This document shows positions 59,181-64,000 of a DNA stretch of 64,000 nucleotides, one piece after another (position 1 is the stretch's first letter; every line of letters begins with the position of its first letter). The DNA is from Actinoplanes xinjiangensis (GTDB taxonomy: Bacteria > Actinomycetota > Actinomycetes > Mycobacteriales > Micromonosporaceae). Position numbers and translations under genes: made by a program. The notes under the pieces are model-generated. The model had not been told where the DNA came from, did not search any database, and saw nothing but the letters and a program-made list of their open reading frames with translations. The stretch spans positions 18,623 through 82,622 of the forward strand of contig NZ_QGGR01000039.1 in assembly GCF_003148685.1 (NCBI RefSeq). The letters are read 5' to 3'.

Positions 59181-60155
59181 TCACTGCCCCTGCCGAGCCA
59201 CCGCCCGCTCCACCAGAGAACTCAACACCGCGCCGAGATCCGCCCCGGCCGCCTGGACCGCCAACGGCAGCAGCGACGTCTCGGTGAGCCCGGGCGACAC
59301 GTTGCACCCGAGAACATGGGGCTCCCCATCCGCGGTCACGATCACGTCGATGCGGGACAGGTCCCTCAACCCCAGAGCTTTGTACGCCGCCAGCGCCGTC
59401 TCCGTGACCCGCTCCGCGACCGTCGGCGACAGGCGGGCCGGCACGTGCCAGGTGGTGAGGCCGGCCGTATACCGGGCCGCATAGTCGTACACCCCGTCGC
59501 GCGGAACGATCTCCACGATCGGCAGTGTCTCGGGCCCGGCACCCCGGTCGACGATGGAGACGGCCACGTTGGTGCCGGTCACATACTGCTCGACGAGCGC
59601 GGTCGAGTCGTAGGCGAAGCATCCGACCATCGCGGCCGGAAGGTCACTGGCGTCCCGGACCACAGCGGCCCCCAGCCCGGACCCGCCCTGTGCCGGTTTC
59701 ACCATGAGGGGCAGCCCGAGCCGTTCGACGATCCGGTCGAGGACGGCGACGGCGCCGAGCTCGGAGAACCGGTCGTGCGGCAGCGCCACCCAGTCGGGCG
59801 TGGGGATCCCGGCTTCGCGCAGCATCGACTTGGCGGACGGCTTGTCCCAGGCGAGGCGGGCGGTCCGGGCGTCGGCGCCGACGTACGGAACCCCGCACAG
59901 GTCGAGGACACCACGCAGCGACCCGTCCTCGCCGGTGGCGCCGTGCAGGGCGATGACGACGGCATCCGGCGGGTCGGCCCGTAGTGCCGGCAGCAGGGAC
60001 ACGTCGGCGTCGTGGAGTTCGGCGGTCAGGCCGACGGACCGGAGCGCGTCGAGCACCCGGCGACCGGACCGCAGGGACACGTCCCGTTCGTAGGACAGCC
60101 CGCCGGCCAGGACCAGAACTCGCAGTTCGTCACGCGTACCCATGCGTGTGATCAT
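59181..60155 (-). CDS. D-alanine--D-alanine ligase family (ATP-grasp) protein
   Basis: 324 residues from ATG 60155, which overlaps the aminotransferase stop (ATGA). Ddl signatures are present: LAGGLSYERDVSLRSGRRV, ALHGATGEDGSLRGVLDL, LMVKPAQGGSGLGAAVV and a C-terminal CNVSPGLTETSLLPLA. The usual metal-binding LEVN reads LGCN here (Glu replaced by Gly; verified in the DNA as CTC GGG TGC AAC), while the Asn and the earlier Asp (SRIDVIV) remain. So it may have changed activity or substrate. It might ligate D-Ala or another amino acid; the coupled aminotransferase suggests a shared pathway. Confidence 0.85.
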   Translation of the reverse strand: MITRMGTRDELRVLVLAGGLSYERDVSLRSGRRVLDALRSVGLTAELHDADVSLLPALRADPPDAVVIALHGATGEDGSLRGVLDLCGVPYVGADARTARLAWDKPSAKSMLREAGIPTPDWVALPHDRFSELGAVAVLDRIVERLGLPLMVKPAQGGSGLGAAVVRDASDLPAAMVGCFAYDSTALVEQYVTGTNVAVSIVDRGAGPETLPIVEIVPRDGVYDYAARYTAGLTTWHVPARLSPTVAERVTETALAAYKALGLRDLSRIDVIVTADGEPHVLGCNVSPGLTETSLLPLAVQAAGADLGAVLSSLVERAVARQGQ

Positions 60156-61465
60156 GCCAAGTCGGGGCCGGGGGCATCCGCGGCGGCCGGGCCACGACGG
60201 CGCTGATGTCCCGGCTGAAGGCCGGCGCCGCCGAAGACGGCGCGCATGGCCAGCTCCTGCTCCATGACCCCGGACAGGCGGCGCACGCCCTCACGTAGCC
60301 GGTCCGGCGCGGCGAAGCTGAAGTTGAGCCGCATGTTGCCGCGCCCGGTCCCATCGGCGTAGAAGCCCGTTCCGGGCACGTAGGCGACCCGTGCGGCGAT
60401 GGCCCGGGGCATCATCGCCTTCGAGTCGAGACCGGCCGGCAGGGTGGCCCACACGAAAAGGCCACCGGTCGGGTGGGTCCACGTGGTACCGGCGGGCATC
60501 AGGTCCGTCAGAGCGCCGAGGAGCGCGTCCCGCCGCTCCCGGTAGATCTCCCGGTAGACCTTGATCTGCTCCTGCCACGGCATGGTCGACAGGTACTGCG
60601 TGACGGCGGCCTGGGCGAACGCGCTGGGGCACAGCACGTTCGCCTCGCTCATCATGACCAGTTTCTCCCGCACGGCGTGCGGCGCGAGGATCCAGCCGAC
60701 CCGCAGACCCGGCGCGAAGGTCTTGGAGAAGGTGGAGCAGTAGAAGACCCCGTCACGGCGGCGGGCCCGGAGCGGCAGCGGGGCGTCACCTTCGAAGGAG
60801 AGCATTCCGTACGGGTCGTCCTCCACGACCAGCAGGCCGGCCCGCTCGCAGATGTCGAGGACCTGCTCGCGCCGCTCCTCCGACAGGGTGACACCGGCCG
60901 GGTTCTGGAAGGTCGGGATCGTGTACAGGAATTTCGCCTGCCGGCCCTCCCGTGCGGTGGCCCGGATGGCCTCCTCCAGCGCTGCCGGGATGAGGCCCTC
61001 GTCGTCCATTGCCACGTGCCGGACCTGTGCCTGGGCGGCCTGGAAGACGCCGAGTGCGCCGACGTAGGTCGGCCCCTCGGCGAGTACCACGTCGCCCGGG
61101 TCCAGGAAGAGGCGGGCCAGGAGGTCGAGGGCCTGCTGTCCGCCGACGGTGACCACCACGTCGTCGGGGGACGCGTTCGTGATGCCGGACACCGACATCA
61201 CCTCGCAGATCCGCTCCCGCAGGTCGATGGTGCCCTGGCCGATGCCGTACTGAAGGCTGGTGGCGCCCTGCTGTGACGCCAGGTCGCCGAGCATCTCACC
61301 GACCGCGTCGAGAGGCAGCGCGGCAATGTACGGCGAGCCGCCGGCCAGTGACACCACCTCCGGGCGGCTGGCGACGGAGAACAGGGCCCGGATCTCCGAT
61401 GTGGTCATCCCGCGCACCCGTCGCGCGTACCGATCGGTGTAATCGTCCTGAGTTGTACCGGTCAT
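60152..61465 (-). CDS. PLP-dependent aminotransferase, class I/II
   Basis: 437 residues from ATG 61465 with a ribosome-binding site (aagggg). Fold type I features: SLAGGSPYIAALPLDAV at the start of the domain, TVGGQQALDLLARLFLDPGDVV, the DPYG segment VVEDDPYGMLSF, and the PLP lysine in STFSKTFAPGLRVGW. It resembles the 2-aminoadipate/aromatic aminotransferase (LysN/MocR catalytic) group; no GntR domain is attached. Substrate not determinable. The C-terminus has an extra 30-residue tail. It is followed by the Ddl-like gene with a four-base overlap. The open frame starts at 61651, but the Shine-Dalgarno decides for 61465. Confidence 0.9.
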   Translation of the reverse strand: MTGTTQDDYTDRYARRVRGMTTSEIRALFSVASRPEVVSLAGGSPYIAALPLDAVGEMLGDLASQQGATSLQYGIGQGTIDLRERICEVMSVSGITNASPDDVVVTVGGQQALDLLARLFLDPGDVVLAEGPTYVGALGVFQAAQAQVRHVAMDDEGLIPAALEEAIRATAREGRQAKFLYTIPTFQNPAGVTLSEERREQVLDICERAGLLVVEDDPYGMLSFEGDAPLPLRARRRDGVFYCSTFSKTFAPGLRVGWILAPHAVREKLVMMSEANVLCPSAFAQAAVTQYLSTMPWQEQIKVYREIYRERRDALLGALTDLMPAGTTWTHPTGGLFVWATLPAGLDSKAMMPRAIAARVAYVPGTGFYADGTGRGNMRLNFSFAAPDRLREGVRRLSGVMEQELAMRAVFGGAGLQPGHQRRRGPAAADAPGPDLA

Positions 61466-61616
61466 GCGAATCACCCCTTGAAAATGAGACTGAAGCGATC
61501 CTAATGCCGTCCGGCACTTGCCCGACCTGCTCCCGTTCATGGTGGTTCCCACGTAGGATTCGGCGGGGGCGCGGCGGCGTCCGGTCCATGCCCGTGCGAA
61601 TGCAAGGGGTCGGCAT

Positions 61617-62279
61617 ATGTCGCGACGCCTGGTCAACCTGACCCTCGACACACTCGAGGATCTGCCCCGGCCCTGCCGGCAGTGTGTCTACTGGGAGCTC
61701 GACCCGGTCTCGGCGGAGCGCGCCTGCGCCACCGGTGATCCGGGCCTGGAGAAGGAAGCCTGGGTCTCGCAGACCCTGCTGGAGTGGGGCTCGTGCGGCA
61801 AACTCGCCTACGTCGACGGGATGCCGGCCGGTTTCGTGATGTATGCGCCGCCCGCCTACGTCCCTCGCGGCATGGCGTTCCCGACGTCCCCGGTGAGTGC
61901 CGACGCCGCACTGTTGACTACGGCCAAGGTGGTGCCCGCCTTCGCCGGCGGCGGCCTGGGCCGGATGCTGGTCCAGGGAGTGGCCCGTGACCTCACCAAA
62001 CGCGGGGTGAAGGCGATCGAGGCGTTCGGTGATGCCAAGCCCGACGAGAGCGGCGAGGAGACGGCCTGTATCGCGCCGGTCGACTTCTTCCTGTCGGTGG
62101 GCTTCAAGACGGTCCGCCCGCATCCCCGTTACCCGCGGCTGCGGCTGGAACTGCGGACGGCCCTGTCCTGGAAGTCCGACGTCGAATACGCGCTGGAGAA
62201 GCTGCTCGGCTCGATGAGCCCGGAGACCCTGCTGCGCCCGGTCCGCCCGGTCGCGGCGACGAGGTCGGCGGAGAACTGA
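61617..62279 (+). CDS. GNAT-family acetyltransferase
   Basis: 220 residues. An N-terminal Cys-containing segment (RPCRQCVYWELDP) precedes the GNAT core (CGKLAYVDGMPAGFVMYAPPAYVPRG; LLTTAKVVPAFAGGGLGRMLVQGVARDL, the acetyl-CoA loop; FFLSVGFKTVRPHPRYPRLRLEL). The architecture CRxCVYWE plus GNAT is common beside cwlM in Actinobacteria; substrate unknown. It is divergent from the aminotransferase across 151 bases and converges on cwlM. Confidence 0.88.
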   Translation: MSRRLVNLTLDTLEDLPRPCRQCVYWELDPVSAERACATGDPGLEKEAWVSQTLLEWGSCGKLAYVDGMPAGFVMYAPPAYVPRGMAFPTSPVSADAALLTTAKVVPAFAGGGLGRMLVQGVARDLTKRGVKAIEAFGDAKPDESGEETACIAPVDFFLSVGFKTVRPHPRYPRLRLELRTALSWKSDVEYALEKLLGSMSPETLLRPVRPVAATRSAEN

Positions 62280-62304
62280 GCCTCGGCTCTCCGCCGGGCA
62301 GGCG

Positions 62305-63456
62305 TCAGCCCTTTTCGGCCAGGGCGAGGCGCAACTGGCGTACGTCGATCGAACCGGTCGGCACATCGCGCTCCACCGGGAAATACATCCGCTGCACCGC
62401 GGCGAGCAGTGCCTCGACGATCTGCTCGCGGAACATCGGGTCGATGAGCCGGGCCCGGTCCGCCGGAGACGTCAGATAGCCCAGGTCGACGCGCACCGTC
62501 GGCATCCGGGTGAGCCGCAGCAGATCCCAGGCCTTGGCATGGGTACGGCAATCGTGCATGCCGGTCCGCACGACGATCTCCCGCTGCACCAGGTTGGCCA
62601 GCCGCTCACCGACCGTGGAACTCAGGCCGTTACCGGTGCCGTAGTGGTAGGACGCCACGCCCTCGGCCGACTCGGACGTGTGCCCGTCCAGGTGCAGTGA
62701 GATCAGCAGGTCCGCGCCGAGCGTGTTGGCCAGAGCGGCCCGCTCGGCGCCGCTCATCGGAGCGGCGGGCGACGGGCCACGGGTCAGGTGCACCCGCATA
62801 CCGGCCGCGGAGAGCCGGCCCTCGAGACGGGACGCCACGTCGAAGGCGAGGTCCGCCTCGTTCCACCGCAACGGGCCGTCGGGCACCACGACGCCGGTGT
62901 CGTCACCGCCACCGTGGCCGGGGTCGATGACGATGGTCTTGCCGACCAGGTTGGGACCGGACTGGCGGAACGCCTCGGCCTCGCGCAGCCACTGCGGGCG
63001 GCCGCCGACGACCTTGCGGCCGAGCCGGCGCAGTGCCTTCATGGTCTGCGGGCCGCAGGAGCCGTCCTGGACGAGACCGACCTCGCGCTGGAACTGGGCG
63101 ACCGCCCGAGCCGTCCGGGCGCCGTAGATCGCGTCGGGACGGCCGGTGTCGTACCCCATCTCCAGGAGCCGCTCCTGAAGCGAGCGGACGTCCTCGCCGA
63201 CCAGGGCGTCGGGGACCGAGTGGAAGAGCGCCCGGGAGCCGAGCCGCCAGCGGGCCGCGTCGAGAGCGCCCCAGGTCTCGTCACCGACCAGACCGTCGAC
63301 GCCGAGGCCACGGTTCTGCTGGAAGGCCCGCACCGCGGTCTCCAGCGCCTCGTCGAAGACGTCGGGCTCAGGCTCGGCCAGCAATTCCAGACCGACCAGA
63401 ATCGACCGGATCTCGGAAACTGCCACGCCGCTGTCTCCGCGTCGGATGGACCGCAC
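62305..63456 (-). CDS. cwlM: CwlM-type N-acetylmuramoyl-L-alanine amidase homologue
   Basis: 383 residues from GTG 63456. Two peptidoglycan-binding (PG_binding_1) repeats (about residues 5-70 and 80-145; FQQNRGLGVDGLVGDETWGAL, FQREVGLVQDGSCGPQTMKAL) precede an Amidase_3 domain (VIDPGHGGGDDTG; RWNEADLAFDVASRL; LLISLHLDGHTSESAEGV; TVRVDLGYLTSPADRARL). The zinc ligands seem present, but the final catalytic Glu of active amidases is Asp in VDLGY. Mycobacterial CwlM is cytoplasmic and regulates MurA instead of cutting peptidoglycan; no signal peptide here agrees with that. trxA lies upstream on the same strand. Confidence 0.92.
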   Translation of the reverse strand: MRSIRRGDSGVAVSEIRSILVGLELLAEPEPDVFDEALETAVRAFQQNRGLGVDGLVGDETWGALDAARWRLGSRALFHSVPDALVGEDVRSLQERLLEMGYDTGRPDAIYGARTARAVAQFQREVGLVQDGSCGPQTMKALRRLGRKVVGGRPQWLREAEAFRQSGPNLVGKTIVIDPGHGGGDDTGVVVPDGPLRWNEADLAFDVASRLEGRLSAAGMRVHLTRGPSPAAPMSGAERAALANTLGADLLISLHLDGHTSESAEGVASYHYGTGNGLSSTVGERLANLVQREIVVRTGMHDCRTHAKAWDLLRLTRMPTVRVDLGYLTSPADRARLIDPMFREQIVEALLAAVQRMYFPVERDVPTGSIDVRQLRLALAEKG

Positions 63457-63498
63457 TCACGACTCCCTAGGGCGAGAAAGGACGACCTCCCGGAGAGT

Positions 63499-63530
63499 AC
63501 GCCCCGCGACCCAACCGGGTCGCGGGGCGT
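63499..63530 (-). terminator. Intrinsic terminator between trxA and cwlM
   Basis: acgccccgcgaccc and gggtcgcggggcgt form a perfect 14-bp stem with an aacc loop, located after trxA and before cwlM. Confidence 0.88.
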
Positions 63531-63546
63531 TCACAAGAGAGGGTTT

Positions 63547-63870
63547 CTACAGCGCCGTCTCGATGAAGTTGACCAGGAAGCTCTTCGGCTTCGCGCCGGT
63601 CACCGAGTTGAACGGCTCGCCACCCTTGAAGATGGTGAGGGTGGGGACCGTCATCACGCCGTACTTCATGGCGGTCTCGGGGTTCTCCTCGATGTTGACC
63701 TTGACGATCTCGACCTGGTCACCCATCTCGTTGGCGATCTCCGCGAGCAGCGGGTCGACCTTCTTGCAGGGCACGCACCACTCGGCCCAGAAGTCCACCA
63801 GGACCGGCTTGTCGGACTTCAGCACGTCAGTGTCGAAGGTGGTGTCGGTGACCACCTTGGTTGCTCCCAC
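63547..63870 (-). CDS. trxA: Thioredoxin
   Basis: 107 residues from GTG 63870 with a ribosome-binding site. The active site is WAEWCVPCKK (about residues 30-39), where the usual Gly is Val (WCVPC instead of WCGPC), and the cis-Pro segment is MTVPTLTIF. A small cytoplasmic disulfide reductase reduced by TrxB, whose gene ends 16 bases upstream. The Val substitution may alter the redox potential slightly; thioredoxins with other residues between the Cys are known. Confidence 0.95.
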   Translation of the reverse strand: MGATKVVTDTTFDTDVLKSDKPVLVDFWAEWCVPCKKVDPLLAEIANEMGDQVEIVKVNIEENPETAMKYGVMTVPTLTIFKGGEPFNSVTGAKPKSFLVNFIETAL

Positions 63871-63886
63871 GAGGACCTCCCGGGCC

Positions 63887-64000
63887 TTACAGCTCTACGA
63901 ATGAAGCGATGAAGCGCTCGGCGTCGAGCGCCGCGGCACAGCCGGTGCCGGAGGCGGTGATGGCCTGCCGGTAGGTGTGGTCGACCAGGTCGCCGGCAGC
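63887..64000 (-). CDS. trxB: Thioredoxin reductase, C-terminal end only
   Basis: Only the last 37 codons are in the window. They end with the NAD(P)/FAD pyridine nucleotide-disulfide reductase tail AGDLVDHTYRQAITASGTG followed by CAAALDAERFIASFVEL and TAA. The ASGTGCAAALDAERF pattern is diagnostic of TrxB. It precedes trxA with 16 bases between the genes, giving the usual trxB-trxA operon. Confidence 0.93.
   Translation of the reverse strand, partial: AAGDLVDHTYRQAITASGTGCAAALDAERFIASFVEL

Overview
The window is high-GC actinobacterial DNA centred on a chromosomal replication origin. Gene order around the origin (rpmH, dnaA, oriC, dnaN, gnd, recF, dciA, gyrB, gyrA, a DUF3566 gene, tRNA-Ile, tRNA-Ala on one side; rnpA, yidD, yidC, khpB, rsmG, parA, parB, and further out cwlM, trxA, trxB on the other) is that of Actinomycetota. 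The DnaA with a long domain II, the short-form 6-phosphogluconate dehydrogenase beside dnaN and the overall protein style suggest Micromonosporaceae, perhaps an Actinoplanes relative; this is inference, with no 16S rRNA gene or database search behind it. Genes point away from the origin on both sides, as expected for highly expressed replication genes.

Region by region. (1) 1-13029: ordinary chromosome. An ECF sigma / zinc-finger anti-sigma / ABC transporter operon runs off the left edge; then sseA-type rhodanese, proS, a CBS protein, sufE, a DsbA/FrnE-like oxidoreductase, a YbaK-type deacylase, a NUDIX hydrolase, a DUF6461-like lipoprotein, a GNAT protein and a sortase-type (LAVTG) surface protein. 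(2) 13030-28410: a 15.4 kb integrative and conjugative element of the pSAM2/AICE type, inserted in the 3' end of tRNA-Ala(TGC) and bounded by a 25-bp direct repeat. Its right half is the core: GntR regulator, two small proteins, FtsK-like Tra, DUF2637/SpdB-like membrane protein, RepSA-like initiator, Xis and Int, nearly all translationally coupled. Its left half is accessory: an XRE regulator coupled to an inositol-monophosphatase-family enzyme, a divergent operon of four tiny Cys-motif proteins, small membrane proteins in lower-GC DNA, and two palindrome-rich stretches without convincing genes. (3) 28411-44077: the replication core with oriC at about 40.2-40.86 kb. (4) 44078-50274: ribosomal protein L34, RNase P, membrane insertion, rsmG and parAB.

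(5) 50275-57815: about 7.5 kb almost without genes beside parAB. It carries six parS sites, several perfect minisatellites (one of 17 x 7 bp sits exactly between two parS sites), an IS3-family insertion with a nonsense codon in orfA, and a compact cluster in which two parS and four DnaA-box sequences alternate. I read it as an extended centromere region. (6) 57816-64000: a HIT-like protein, another minisatellite, a D-Ala-D-Ala ligase-family protein with an altered metal site coupled to a PLP aminotransferase, a GNAT protein, cwlM, trxA and the end of trxB.

Common threads: nine exact copies of the 14-bp parS palindrome lie in the window, one of them 40 kb from parAB; DnaA-box 9-mers occur outside oriC in the gyrB-gyrA, dnaA and proS upstream regions; and at least nine unrelated short tandem repeats occupy intergenic DNA. 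The most interesting candidates for undescribed biology are the parS/DnaA-box/minisatellite region and the accessory genes of the integrative element.
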